Assembly (NCBI GenBank): GCA_016931715.1
Contig: JAFGEF010000038.1
Location: forward strand, 51,924-115,923
Origin: Sedimentisphaerales bacterium
GTDB taxonomy: Bacteria; Planctomycetota; Phycisphaerae; Sedimentisphaerales; Anaerobacaceae
Direction: 5' to 3'
DNA: 64,000 nt
A program made the translations under genes and the position numbers. Below, one piece after another: positions 43,708 to 52,788 of the stretch. The notes under the pieces are model-generated. The model was not told where the DNA came from. It saw only the letters and a list, made by a program, of their open reading frames with translations, and did no database searches. Each line of letters begins with the position of its first letter. Position 1 is the first letter of the stretch.

Positions 43708-44976
43708 TCAGTCTTGTTGTTTTGACAGGGAATATACGCCCAATAGAAATGCCGCAAATCCTATAGCGAGTAAGATAAGGCATGGTATGGCAATTTCCAT
43801 TAAACTGAAGTTGCGCCATATAGCTCCCTCAAGGGCATAAATACCCCATTTTACAGGGCTGATATTGGAAAGCGAACGCAGCCAGGCAGGCATAAAATAC
43901 AGCGGCATCATACCTCCGCCAAGCATTGCCATAATCATAATAATAGCCCAGCCTGCACCGCCGGCGCTCTGCTCGGTACGTCCCAAAGTGCTTATGAGCA
44001 TCATTATACCTACGAAACAAAGTATCGTGCACAGATAAGCGAGTACGAAAAGAGGTAGATCTCCCACAGGCATTTTAAAAAACAATTTTGCTCCGATGTA
44101 CTGAATGCACATTATAAAACTGCAGGTTATAAAACACGCGGCGCCTTTACCTGCGAGAATATGTGCCCGTCCTGTCGGCCCGACTAATAATCGCTGAAAA
44201 GTTCCGCCTGCTCGCTCTTTTACTATCGAGATAGCAAACGTAGCAGCACAGCCGAGAATGCCCCAAAGCATAGCCTGTGGAAATGTAATTTGAAATGATG
44301 TCAAAGGTCCATCAGATTCCCGGCTTATATTTGTTTGTGAGAAATTAAGGATGTCTCCATTAAAACCCATTTTTAAGTTCTGGTCATTAATATCGTCGAA
44401 CAAAGTGTCAAAAGAATCAAATAAGTCAAGGAATAAATTCGCCTGCCTCGTATCGAGGTCGTTAGCGTCTTCAATTTCGCCTCGCCATTGGCTTATCTGG
44501 TCTTTCATCCAGTTTCTATCTGTAAAGTTTCCGCTCAAAGCTTCGAACTGGGCTTTTGCAAGAAGTCCCTGTAAGTATCCGCTTTCCATTTTGCGTGATG
44601 GGTCGGCTGCTATTTCTATTTTGGGTTCTTCGCTGTTAAAGATAGCTTCGAAACCATCTCCCATGCCTTTTTTAATAATAACTGCTGCGGCTATCCTGCT
44701 CTTTCTAACCTGTTCGATTGCTTCTTCTCTGCTTAACAGTGACACTTTAAGAGCATCACTGGATTCGAGCTTCGATATGTAAGAGGTTGAAAAATCAGAT
44801 TTGTCTTCGTCCACTACGGCTATTTTCATGCCGGTAGGACCTTCGCCGGCATCCGAATATATTGCTCCGAAGAAAAAGGCAAATACAAGAGGGAATACCA
44901 AAACCCAGAAAATATTACCCCTGTCGCTCATCAGTACGCGTATGTCTTTAACCGCAAGAAAGAAAACCTTATTCAT
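43708..44976 (-). CDS. ABC-2-type transporter permease
   Basis: 422 residues with the ABC2_membrane_3 layout: a first helix (about 18-37, IFWVLVFPLVFAFFFGAIYS), a large extracytoplasmic domain (about 45-225), then five helices (FPQAMLWGILGCAATFAI onward). MKWGIYALEGAIWR is a usual ending. It starts directly after the ATPase stop with no gap. Such pairs export drugs, lipids or polysaccharide; substrate unknown. Confidence 0.88.
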   Translation of the reverse strand: MNKVFFLAVKDIRVLMSDRGNIFWVLVFPLVFAFFFGAIYSDAGEGPTGMKIAVVDEDKSDFSTSYISKLESSDALKVSLLSREEAIEQVRKSRIAAAVIIKKGMGDGFEAIFNSEEPKIEIAADPSRKMESGYLQGLLAKAQFEALSGNFTDRNWMKDQISQWRGEIEDANDLDTRQANLFLDLFDSFDTLFDDINDQNLKMGFNGDILNFSQTNISRESDGPLTSFQITFPQAMLWGILGCAATFAISIVKERAGGTFQRLLVGPTGRAHILAGKGAACFITCSFIMCIQYIGAKLFFKMPVGDLPLFVLAYLCTILCFVGIMMLISTLGRTEQSAGGAGWAIIMIMAMLGGGMMPLYFMPAWLRSLSNISPVKWGIYALEGAIWRNFSLMEIAIPCLILLAIGFAAFLLGVYSLSKQQD

Positions 44977-45906
44977 TTAATCTCTGAGCCTCCTTCCTGT
45001 CAGGTTGAGAAAAACATCTTCAAGGTTTGCTGTTTGAACTTTAATCGAATGAAAACGCAGGCCGCTTCGATTAAGTTTTGCCAGAGATTCCATCGGCTGG
45101 CTCGTTTTGAACCTGATTATGCGTTCCTCTAACTGAATATCCTTATCATCCACAAACATCTTTATTTTTTCGACATCGGATATTTTCTCTTCTAATTCAG
45201 CTTCGATATGAGACGGGCCGCCATGTCTGGTGATAAGATTCTCGACATTATCAATATCCAGAATTTTACCATGGTCGAGTATTGCGATTTTATCACAAAG
45301 GCGCTGAGCCTCTTCCATATAATGAGTCGTATAGATTATTGTCCTGCCTTCCTTTTTCATAGCCTCGATAGTATCGAATATTAAATTGCGGGATTGCGGA
45401 TCAACTCCGACTGTCGGCTCATCAAGCAGTAATATGGACGGCTCATGCAAAAAAGAGCAAACCATATTAAGTCTGCGTTTCATGCCCCCGCTGTATTTGG
45501 AGACCTTCTCCTTTCTGCGTTTCAACAGGCCGGCTATCTTAAGACAATCTGCTGTTTTCTCTCTTAATTTTCTTCCTCTTATACCGTAAATCCTGCCCCA
45601 AAAGTGAAGATTTTCCTCTGCCGATAGTTCTTCATAAATAGCCAAAGACTGGGGAACCACGCCCAGAGACCTGCGAACCTCAATCAAAGTCGGGTCTGTT
45701 TTGCCATTAAGTGAAACAATGCCGCTATCAGGCCTGATAAGTCCGCAAAGAAGTTTTATCGCCGTAGTTTTGCCCGCGCCATTGGGGCCTAAAAGCCCGA
45801 AAGTCTGGCCTTTGCCGACATTAAAGCTTACATCGTCAAGCGCTGTTGTATTTCCATATTTCTTATTTAAATTCTGAACATCAATCATTTGATTTTTCAG
45901 CCTCAT
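44977..45906 (-). CDS. ABC-2-type transporter ATP-binding protein
   Basis: 309 residues: Walker A GPNGAGKTTAIK, SKYSGGMKRRLN signature, Walker B ILLLDEPTVGVDPQ, switch His in TTHYMEEA. The C-terminal domain resembles drug-export ATPases (DrrA type). The start ATG overlaps the proC stop as ATGA; an in-frame ATG six codons later is an alternative. With the permease it forms an exporter. Confidence 0.93.
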   Translation of the reverse strand: MRLKNQMIDVQNLNKKYGNTTALDDVSFNVGKGQTFGLLGPNGAGKTTAIKLLCGLIRPDSGIVSLNGKTDPTLIEVRRSLGVVPQSLAIYEELSAEENLHFWGRIYGIRGRKLREKTADCLKIAGLLKRRKEKVSKYSGGMKRRLNMVCSFLHEPSILLLDEPTVGVDPQSRNLIFDTIEAMKKEGRTIIYTTHYMEEAQRLCDKIAILDHGKILDIDNVENLITRHGGPSHIEAELEEKISDVEKIKMFVDDKDIQLEERIIRFKTSQPMESLAKLNRSGLRFHSIKVQTANLEDVFLNLTGRRLRD

Positions 45907-46709
45907 GAAAGTTCTATGCTTCTTTCATAAGCTTTTTTCAGGGCGGCATATACCATCGGGCCGAAATTTGCTTCGTTGAATACCTTGATAGCCGCTTCGG
46001 TGGTTCCACCGGGAGAAGTGACTCTTTTACGAAGAAGCGCAGGGCTTTCAGCGTTTTTATCTGCATGACTGGCAAGCAGACCGGCTCCTTTGGCTGTCTG
46101 AAGAACAAGGTCTTTAGCAGTCTCCTCTGGCAAACCCAATTCAACTCCGGCTTTTATCATTTCTTCCATCAGAAGGAAAAAGTATGCAGGACCGCTGCCG
46201 CTTAAAGCGGTTACGGCGTCAATCATTCCTTCATCCTCGACAACAACGGTTTTTCCGACCGCCGAGAAAATCGATGTCGCTTTATCGAGCAGTTTTTTTG
46301 CCGGCTCGTTTGCGAATAATGCAGCCGCTCCTTCGCCTATCAGGGCAGGTGTATTGGGCATAACGCGAATTATTGCTATATCGCCCAGAACAGATGCAAT
46401 TCTGGAAATTTTTATACCCGCCGCTATTGAAATTACAAGTTTTACGGAATCAACAGCGTCTTTAATGCTTTTGAGAGCATCGTTCATATGCTGAGGCTTA
46501 ACACTCAAAACGAGCACATCGACATGAGCCGCGAGCCTGCTGTTTTCACTGAAAACTTTTACGCCATATTTTCCGGCGAGAAATTCGAGCCTTTCCTCCC
46601 TTATATCACTTAACATGACATTTTCAGGTTTATACACTTTGGCGGTTATTACGCCCTTTATGATAGCTTCCGCCATATTCCCGCTGCCTATGAATCCTAT
46701 TTTTTCCAT
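45903..46709 (-). CDS. proC: Pyrroline-5-carboxylate reductase
   Basis: Last step of proline synthesis, reducing pyrroline-5-carboxylate with NAD(P)H. The 268 residues show the Rossmann GFIGSGNMAEAIIKG, SVKPQHM, RVMPNTPALIGEGA, and the C-terminal signature ALSGSGPAYFFLLMEEM with SPGGTTEAAI. It is the first gene of the unit with the exporter (4-nt overlap); the pairing is probably only organisational. Confidence 0.96.
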   Translation of the reverse strand: MEKIGFIGSGNMAEAIIKGVITAKVYKPENVMLSDIREERLEFLAGKYGVKVFSENSRLAAHVDVLVLSVKPQHMNDALKSIKDAVDSVKLVISIAAGIKISRIASVLGDIAIIRVMPNTPALIGEGAAALFANEPAKKLLDKATSIFSAVGKTVVVEDEGMIDAVTALSGSGPAYFFLLMEEMIKAGVELGLPEETAKDLVLQTAKGAGLLASHADKNAESPALLRKRVTSPGGTTEAAIKVFNEANFGPMVYAALKKAYERSIELS

Positions 46710-46807
46710 AATTCTGTTCCTATTATTTCTGAAAATTGAGTCTTGTTAAAATCTGTTTCTGTCATATAATCTATTTATAAACTATAAATGTAATTCGGAG
46801 AAAAGCA

Positions 46808-47311
46808 ATGCAAAAACAAGTCGAATATTCAGATGCAATAAAAACAAAATATCCCGAGCAGGTCGTCATCGTCATCGCAAAGGATAAGAACGGCAAAGTA
46901 AATCCCGTCACATTGGGCTGGACAATGATTGTTTCAGGCAATCCTCCTATGATGGCAATTGCAGTAGCGAAAAAGCATTATTCAATCGAAGCAATCAGTT
47001 ACTCGCGATGCTTTACGATTTGCTATCCATCTTCGGAAATGGCCGATGAAACTCTCTTTTTCGGCTCGAAGTCCGGCAGAGATACAGATAAATTCGCCGA
47101 ATGCAAATGCAATGCACAGCCTGCGGAAAAAATTGATTCAGTACTTTTAAGCGATGCAGTCGCAAATTTCGAATGTCTGCTCGATTCACAGGCTGAAGCG
47201 GGAGACCACATTATCTTCATCGCCAAAATAGTCTGTTCCCACATGAACACCGAACCGAAAAAACGCCTCTATACCACCGCTCCAGGTCATAAACTCGGCA
47301 CGGCTTCATAG
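46808..47311 (+). CDS. Flavin reductase-like (FMN-binding) domain protein
   Basis: 167 residues of the flavin-reductase/NAD(P)H:flavin oxidoreductase fold: VTLGWTMIVSGNPPMMAIAVAKKHYS (FMN-binding strands), ISYSRCFTICYPSSEM, FECLLDSQAEAGDHIIFIAKI. Members bind FMN and transfer electrons to oxygenases or reduce disulfides or quinones; the partner is unknown. GGAGAAAAGCA precedes the ATG. Divergent from proC with about 98 bp between. Confidence 0.88.
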   Translation: MQKQVEYSDAIKTKYPEQVVIVIAKDKNGKVNPVTLGWTMIVSGNPPMMAIAVAKKHYSIEAISYSRCFTICYPSSEMADETLFFGSKSGRDTDKFAECKCNAQPAEKIDSVLLSDAVANFECLLDSQAEAGDHIIFIAKIVCSHMNTEPKKRLYTTAPGHKLGTAS

Positions 47312-47371
47312 AAAATTAACCATAAGTCCTGTGTTGCGAAAGCAGTATTAGAACCTCTAACAAAAAGAATC

Positions 47372-47394
47372 GTGTCGCGGGCATCTTGCCCGCG
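47372..47394. repeat. Dispersed GC-rich hairpin repeat
   Basis: GTGTCGCGGGCA-TCT-TGCCCGCG, the same half-element as at 21331-21379. It is followed by CCTGCCCTGAGCG, related to the loop of the copy at 39819. Confidence 0.75.
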
Positions 47395-47533
47395 AAATAT
47401 TACCAGAGCCTGCCCTGAGCGATAAACGAATGGGATGGCAATGCTGCATCTTAAAAAATTCATCGAATTTTCATAATTATCTTTTTTGTCAGAAAACGGA
47501 ATAAAAACGACAAAAGCAGTTTAAAAACAAAAC

Positions 47534-47566
47534 CAGCCGAATCTTCTTGAAAATCGGCTGTTATTT
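47534..47566 (+). terminator. Candidate terminator after the flavin reductase gene
   Basis: CAGCCGA/TCGGCTG, 13-nt loop, followed by a short mixed T-run (TTATTT). Its distance from the stop (about 220 nt) and weak T-tract keep confidence low. Confidence 0.35.
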
Positions 47567-47638
47567 GAGTAAAGTATGCGAATAATCTGGAAATACTGAG
47601 TTCGTATATCAGGCTGTTTGCCTGGTATTTGAAGTCCC

Positions 47639-47727
47639 GGAGAGGTGTCGGAGCGGCTGATCGAGCTGGTTTCGAAAACCAGTGTGCTCTTTATAGAGTA
47701 CCGCGGGTTCGAATCCCGCCCTCTCCG
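47639..47727 (+). tRNA. tRNA-Ser (anticodon CGA)
   Basis: An 89-nt type II tRNA: acceptor GGAGAGG/CCTCTCC with discriminator G, anticodon stem CTGGT/ACCAG around loop TTCGAAA (anticodon CGA, reads UCG), long variable arm (GTGCTCT/AGAGTAC), T-arm CGGGTTCGAATCCCG. CCA is not encoded. The long variable arm confirms serine. Confidence 0.97.
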
Positions 47728-47887
47728 TTTTATCTTTTGTGGTGCCGTTTATGCCTATGCCTGTCTTTTTAATCTTCAAACACTGTTGCTGTAATACTAT
47801 TGCCGATAGCCTTGTGATATTCGTGAGCTTTTGGTATCATGTTGGAAGTACAGGCGTTAGATGGTCGTGATTTTGTGACACAATATT

Positions 47888-49180
47888 ATGAGTAAGCCGA
47901 ATGTAAAAATAGCGGTTTCTTTTTTTGGCAGATTAGGGCCAGGGTTGCTTCTGGCGGCTACCTCCATTGGTGCGAGTCATCTTGTTATGAGCCCTCAAGC
48001 GGGCTGTTTGTTCGGGTTTCAGTTACTTTGGCTCGTGCTCTTTACTCATCTGTTCAAGTATCACGCCTTTGAGTTTGGCCCGCGCTACGCTGCGGCGACC
48101 GGGGAATCACTTATTGCAGGATATGCCAGAATGCCGGGACCGAAAGGATGGGCATTGTGGATTCTTCTGTTTGTGACTGTAGCTCAGGGTATAGGAGTCC
48201 TGGCCGGCGTGGTCGCTATAGCCGCCGCTGTTCTATCCACATTTATAGGACATGAGCCTTTTACCGGCTTCTACGTCATCCTGGTTATTGGAACAGTACT
48301 GCTTTTTCTGGTATTGGGTGGGTACAACTGGCTGGACTTCCTCAATAAAATCATGATGACAGTTCTTTTTCTGGCGACAATTGTGGTATTTGTCCCGGCC
48401 TTTCCCGATCCTGCTGAATTCAAATATTTCGTAATTCCCTCTGTACCGGCAGGTTCGATTGCCGTTATTACCGGCATCCTGGGCTGGATGCCAACGGGGA
48501 TAGACGTATCAATCTGGCACTCACTTTGGACGCTGGAGAAGCATCGAGAGCTGACTTCGGATGTGACTTTAGAGGGCAGGTGGAAGATATTCAGGTTATC
48601 ACTAATGGATATGAGGGCGGGATACATCTTGTCTTTCATCGTTGCCTCCGTTTTTCTTATGTTGGCCGCTGTGTATCTTCATGGAACGCCTGATAAGATT
48701 GATGGAGCGGAATTTGCCCGTTCTCTCGCTAAAATCTATACCAACAACATCGGTTATTGGATGTATTTCGTCTTCATGGTCGCCGCCTTCACCGCAATGT
48801 ACTCTACCGTGTACACCGTGATGGACGGTTTCTCTCGTTCCTTCGCCGAGATGGCTTCGACACTGTTTCCGAAGCTCAGAGCCAAATGGCGGATGAAACT
48901 GTATTGGATATTTGTCATTTTCACATCTGCTTTCGCAATTCTTATTCTATTGGTATTCAAAGGCAAGAATCCGGTGACACTCGTGCTGGACGTTGCTTTT
49001 TTGAGTCTTTGTTTTGCTCCACTCTATTACGGCCTGAACTACTACTGTGTCACCCGCCTTATCAAAGAAGAGAAGTTCAGGCCCGGGACTACAGCCCGCC
49101 TGGTTGCGCTTGCGGGCATTGTTATAGTGCTTTTCGCGACTTTTGTTTGCGCAGCGTATAAGTTCGATTTATTGAAATAA
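47888..49180 (+). CDS. Nramp-family-related transporter
   Basis: 430 residues with about 11 hydrophobic helices. The start GRLGPGLLLAATSIGASHLVMSPQAG is the Nramp helix-1 region, but the Asp-Pro-Gly-Asn metal-binding motif is replaced by Ala-Thr-Ser-Ile-Gly-Ala-Ser-His. The protein therefore belongs to the Nramp-related branch with unusual or unknown substrate, and divalent-metal transport should not be assumed. No clear Shine-Dalgarno precedes the ATG. It stands alone after tRNA-Ser; the 249 bp after it hold nothing I recognise. Confidence 0.8.
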   Translation: MSKPNVKIAVSFFGRLGPGLLLAATSIGASHLVMSPQAGCLFGFQLLWLVLFTHLFKYHAFEFGPRYAAATGESLIAGYARMPGPKGWALWILLFVTVAQGIGVLAGVVAIAAAVLSTFIGHEPFTGFYVILVIGTVLLFLVLGGYNWLDFLNKIMMTVLFLATIVVFVPAFPDPAEFKYFVIPSVPAGSIAVITGILGWMPTGIDVSIWHSLWTLEKHRELTSDVTLEGRWKIFRLSLMDMRAGYILSFIVASVFLMLAAVYLHGTPDKIDGAEFARSLAKIYTNNIGYWMYFVFMVAAFTAMYSTVYTVMDGFSRSFAEMASTLFPKLRAKWRMKLYWIFVIFTSAFAILILLVFKGKNPVTLVLDVAFLSLCFAPLYYGLNYYCVTRLIKEEKFRPGTTARLVALAGIVIVLFATFVCAAYKFDLLK

Positions 49181-49429
49181 TTCAGCGTCCGTGCATTGTT
49201 AGTATTATCGGCCAGGTACGAGCAATTTGTACGCCGGGTATTGAACGCTATTGCATTTTTATAGGCTTCCTTAAGTAACTGATATATCTATACTGAACAT
49301 TGTGAACCGTTAAGGCAATTGACACCGAGCAGATTATTCAGTAAAATTATGGAATTAAATGCGTAAGATGGCGGTTTTTGAAATCCGCCGGAATATTTAT
49401 AAATAATTATAATTTAGGAGGAGTAATTA

Positions 49430-50293
49430 ATGATGTCTATGAAATATTATTTCTATTGTATGGTTACTATGATGCTTTTAGTATGCAATATTAGTAAAGG
49501 GGCAATCGTCGTCTTTCAATCGACTGCCAAAGCCGATACGTATGTGCAGCAAAATTCACCTGATGAGAATTCAGGCACCAAAGGAGCTTTATCAGTAGCA
49601 GGTTCCGAAGCATTAAATTTGTCAGGACAACCGGTTGGAAAAACAGATACTTTTCTTATGTTCAACATGGCTTCAGAAGTCGCGTATATGGATGCTTCTT
49701 TCGGATCGCAGAATTGGATTATCCAGGAAATTAGTCTGCATTTTGTCGAGCAATCCGCACCAAGTAATTCCCGATTCGGTATTGGTAAAGGCCATTTTGA
49801 AGTTCGCTGGATTGCCGCAGATGATTGGTCAGAAACATCGTTGACATGGAATACCAAAGACAATTATCTTGGCAAGGATACTGATATTCCGGTAGGAGTA
49901 TTTGACAATCTTTTTTGCGGTGACGCATACATTCCTACGCAACGTTTCACTTTAAAAACACCCAAATCGATGGTCGATGATATTCGCGATGGCAATGATA
50001 TCAGTTTTTATTTGTCCGCGTTAGATACGTCCATAGGTTTCACATTCAATTCCAAAGAAATTACCGGCACTCGACCACATCCATATATTGAACTGACCGC
50101 TATTGTATATGACGATGCAGACCTTAATCATGATGGTTACATTAACTTTTCGGACTATGAGATAATTTTCAAAAACTGGAATTCGACAGGGCCTGAAGTT
50201 GATGGAGATGTTAACAAAGATGGTATAGTTGATAATAAAGACATGAATGGACTCCTGAAATTTTGGGAATATTGGTTGGATTCAAACCTTTAG
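49430..50293 (+). CDS. Secreted DNRLRE-domain protein with C-terminal dockerin
   Basis: 287 residues. Signal peptide MKYYFYCMVTMMLLVCNISKG (from Met4), then a DNRLRE-type beta-sandwich (KADTYVQQNSPDENSGTKGALSV ... KTDTFLMFNM) ending near residue 220. The C-terminus has two Ca-binding dockerin loops: DADLNHDGYINFSDYE and GDVNKDGIVDNKDMN. Dockerins bind cohesins; no cohesin is in the window, and in planctomycetes such domains occur without a classic cellulosome. TAGGAGGAG precedes the ATG. It opens the polysaccharide cluster. Confidence 0.85.
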   Translation: MMSMKYYFYCMVTMMLLVCNISKGAIVVFQSTAKADTYVQQNSPDENSGTKGALSVAGSEALNLSGQPVGKTDTFLMFNMASEVAYMDASFGSQNWIIQEISLHFVEQSAPSNSRFGIGKGHFEVRWIAADDWSETSLTWNTKDNYLGKDTDIPVGVFDNLFCGDAYIPTQRFTLKTPKSMVDDIRDGNDISFYLSALDTSIGFTFNSKEITGTRPHPYIELTAIVYDDADLNHDGYINFSDYEIIFKNWNSTGPEVDGDVNKDGIVDNKDMNGLLKFWEYWLDSNL

Positions 50294-50356
50294 ATTATAG
50301 AAAGATAGTTTCATTTGGCAAAATTACTATGCCTGCCTTATTGAAAAACGATTAAG

Positions 50357-51127
50357 ATGAAGCGTTCTAAAATTTACGAATTTTATATTATCCGGAATAA
50401 ATCTCATAAGAGGTCTGCAAGTCGGAGAATTACTGGAGGGCATAGTGCGGGCTTTACACTAATCGAACTGCTCATGGTCATTTTTGTTGTTACAGTGCTT
50501 TCCGGTATTTTAATGCCGGCGTTGGTTAGAACCCGCGCGGCATCTAAGTCAGTCATGTGTAAGAACAAACTGCGGCAATGGGGCTTAGCCTTGTATTTCT
50601 ACATGGATGAACATGACGGCTCAATTCCAAGACGGGGACAGGGTGTACAGCCGATAAGCATGATTGAACGCCCGGAAGACTGGTTCAACTGTCTATCCCC
50701 TTATATCGGTGAAAAACCTTACAAAGAACTTGCAGCTTCAGGGTGTCAACCGCAACCTGGAGACAAATCAATTTTCGTTTGCCCGAGTGCGTCCAGTGAC
50801 TCGAAGCTCTATTTCTTCCCGTATGCTATGAATATGTATCTGTCGCCATGGATACGCCCTGAGAACCACAAATTGAGTGAGATTCCCTGCCCGGAGCACC
50901 TTGTTTTCATGGCTGATGCTCCCGGGCCATATTCATCGACAGTACCATCAAAAAAAGAATACTCGGTAGCAGCCAGACATGAAGACAGAGCTAATCTTGT
51001 ATTTCTGGATGGGCATATCGGAAACTATTCCGGAGAGTATCTCGGATGCGGAGCAGGTGACACTGGACACAGGGACGTTCAATGGCAGACAGGTAGTACT
51101 GGAGTTAATCAAAGTCTTGTCGAATAG
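50357..51127 (+). CDS. Pseudopilin-like protein (prepilin signal, DUF1559-like)
   Basis: 256 residues. After a long basic leader (about 31 residues) comes GFTLIELLMVIFVVTVLSGILMPAL, a prepilin peptidase site and hydrophobic helix. The C-terminal part has RANLVFLDGHIGNYSGEYLG, the DUF1559-type H-x-D-G-like end. Likely assembled or anchored by a type II/IV machinery not in this window. It is a paralogue of the pilin part of the 15-kb fusion but lacks a Hint domain. 13 nt upstream of the lipoprotein gene, so co-transcribed. Confidence 0.88.
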   Translation: MKRSKIYEFYIIRNKSHKRSASRRITGGHSAGFTLIELLMVIFVVTVLSGILMPALVRTRAASKSVMCKNKLRQWGLALYFYMDEHDGSIPRRGQGVQPISMIERPEDWFNCLSPYIGEKPYKELAASGCQPQPGDKSIFVCPSASSDSKLYFFPYAMNMYLSPWIRPENHKLSEIPCPEHLVFMADAPGPYSSTVPSKKEYSVAARHEDRANLVFLDGHIGNYSGEYLGCGAGDTGHRDVQWQTGSTGVNQSLVE

Positions 51128-51140
51128 GAGAATAACATCT

Positions 51141-51986
51141 ATGAAGCGTAATACGTTGATAACATTGTTTACTGTAATCTTAATAAGCTTTGCAGGTTGC
51201 CAATCGAACACTTCGCACTCTGTTACTAAGCAGGGTGTTGTCCGAGTTGCTGTCATTGGCGGTATGACAATGACCGGACTATGGCAGGATATCAGCCGGA
51301 TGTTTGAGGAACAAACCGGATATATTGTCGAAGTCGTAGTTACGGGACAGCGAGATGGGCTATCCGAAACTCTTCGTGAGGGCAAAGTTGACCTCCTTAC
51401 TATGCATTCCGGGGATATTACAACAAACCTCGTAGCTGATGGCTACGGCGTTAATATGCACCCATGGACACAGAATGAGCTTGTTATCGTCGGGCCGTCC
51501 AATGATCCCGCTGGAATACGCGGGCTCCACGATGGTTCCGAGGCTTTCCGGAGAATCGCCGAACACCAAGCTAACTTTGTGGATTTTCTTGGCATTGGCT
51601 CCCGGGAAGTCTGCCACAAATTATGGAAAAAAGCAGGTATCCGTCCGCAAGGCGACTGGTTATTAAAGGACGAGAGTACCAATCATAAAGAGGCAGTCAA
51701 TTTCGCTGAAAAAAACAACGCGTATGTGGTAGTGGGACGAATGCCTGTTCTATTCGGCAAAATCGAAATGAAAGGAATGGAAATCCTGGTTGAAAATGAC
51801 CCGGCTATGCGCAGGCCTTATATAGTCATGGAAATAAATCCTGAAAGATTTCCTGAAGCAAACATACAGGGTGCAAAGTGCTTATCTGATTTTCTTCTTT
51901 CCAATAGAGTTCAAAATTTTTTAGCACATTCAGCCTCAAACCGACGTGGAAACCTGCCATTGTTCTACCCTGTCGTTACACAATAG
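51141..51986 (+). CDS. TupA/ModA-like substrate-binding lipoprotein
   Basis: I start at ATG 51141, ten nt after AGGAG; the track's 50979 start lies inside the pilin gene. The product (281 aa) begins MKRNTLITLFTVILISFAGC, a lipoprotein signal. RVAVIGGMTMTGLWQDISRMFEEQTGY, VDLLTMHSGD, and ELVIVGPSNDPAGI match tungstate/molybdate-type binding proteins (TupA, PBP superfamily). No ABC permease or ATPase accompanies it, so oxyanion uptake is inferred only from the fold; a sensory or cluster-specific role is possible. Confidence 0.78.
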   Translation: MKRNTLITLFTVILISFAGCQSNTSHSVTKQGVVRVAVIGGMTMTGLWQDISRMFEEQTGYIVEVVVTGQRDGLSETLREGKVDLLTMHSGDITTNLVADGYGVNMHPWTQNELVIVGPSNDPAGIRGLHDGSEAFRRIAEHQANFVDFLGIGSREVCHKLWKKAGIRPQGDWLLKDESTNHKEAVNFAEKNNAYVVVGRMPVLFGKIEMKGMEILVENDPAMRRPYIVMEINPERFPEANIQGAKCLSDFLLSNRVQNFLAHSASNRRGNLPLFYPVVTQ

Positions 51987-52239
51987 CTCAAACTCGAACA
52001 ATAAAAGTTCTGTTACCAACCGGATACTTTTGTATGGCTGTAAAACAGTTGTTGATAGCAGAATGGAAAGGAAATCGTATTTTCAGGCTCATTTATTCGT
52101 CCATATTGTTCCAACCGGATTTTATTTACATTTTGCTTGATATTCCCTGCAATCGATATAATATCAAGGTTATAAAAGCATATTTTATAGTAAGGGCATA
52201 ATGCCGGTTTTAACCGGCGGTAAAGAAAGGTGGATTGAT

Positions 52240-52533
52240 ATGGCCACGTATTTTATGTTTGGGAAATACTCATTCGAATCATTCAACAAAATGGGTGCCG
52301 AAAGAACAGACGAAGCAGTCAGTCTTCTTTATAAATTTGGCGGTCAGGTAAGTTCGATGTACACACTGCTTGGAGAGCAGGACATAGTTCTTATTGTTGA
52401 TTTTCCCGATTTAGACCATGTAATGAAAGCCTCTATTGCTTTGACTAAAATGACAGGTATCTCATTTAAGACTTCTCCTGCCATAGCTGTAGAAGATTTT
52501 GATAAATTAATAACCGGGAGATTACACCTATAA
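52240..52533 (+). CDS. GYD-domain protein
   Basis: I start at ATG 52240: GAAAGGTGG lies just before it and MATYFMFGKYS is the usual GYD start; the track adds 13 residues. The 97-residue ferredoxin-fold domain has GGQVSSMYTLLGEQDIVLIVDFPD. Function unknown in the family. A perfect palindrome GCCGGTT-TT-AACCGGC (52203-52218) precedes the ribosome site and may be regulatory. Confidence 0.85.
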   Translation: MATYFMFGKYSFESFNKMGAERTDEAVSLLYKFGGQVSSMYTLLGEQDIVLIVDFPDLDHVMKASIALTKMTGISFKTSPAIAVEDFDKLITGRLHL

Positions 52534-52563
52534 ACAGCACAAAGTAAAAAAATATAATCTCTA

Positions 52564-52654
52564 TAACTTCAATTTTGCAGAATCCTTTGCAATTTTAGAT
52601 AATTCGTGACAAGACTTGTACCTCGTACATTGAAACCATTCAATGAATTTTCGA
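52564..52654. repeat. Remnants of the MITE-A end and of a CATTGAA-ACCA-TTCAATG dyad
   Basis: 52564-52582 (TAACTTCAATTTTGCAGAA) equals the right inverted repeat of the element at 57535-57723. 52629-52654 matches 57479-57504 at 25 of 26 positions and contains a 7-bp dyad. Both flank the two lyase genes. The rest of the 255-bp gap is unremarkable. Confidence 0.7.
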
Positions 52655-52788
52655 TCCTCGTAAATGATTGATGTTAAAAAAACTTAGGTAATGGGCATCT
52701 TCAAAAAATGGGGAGGGAATGACTCTTCTGGTTGTAGTACGACTTTCACTCATAAAATCAGATGATATTTATGGCTTACATTCCCATT

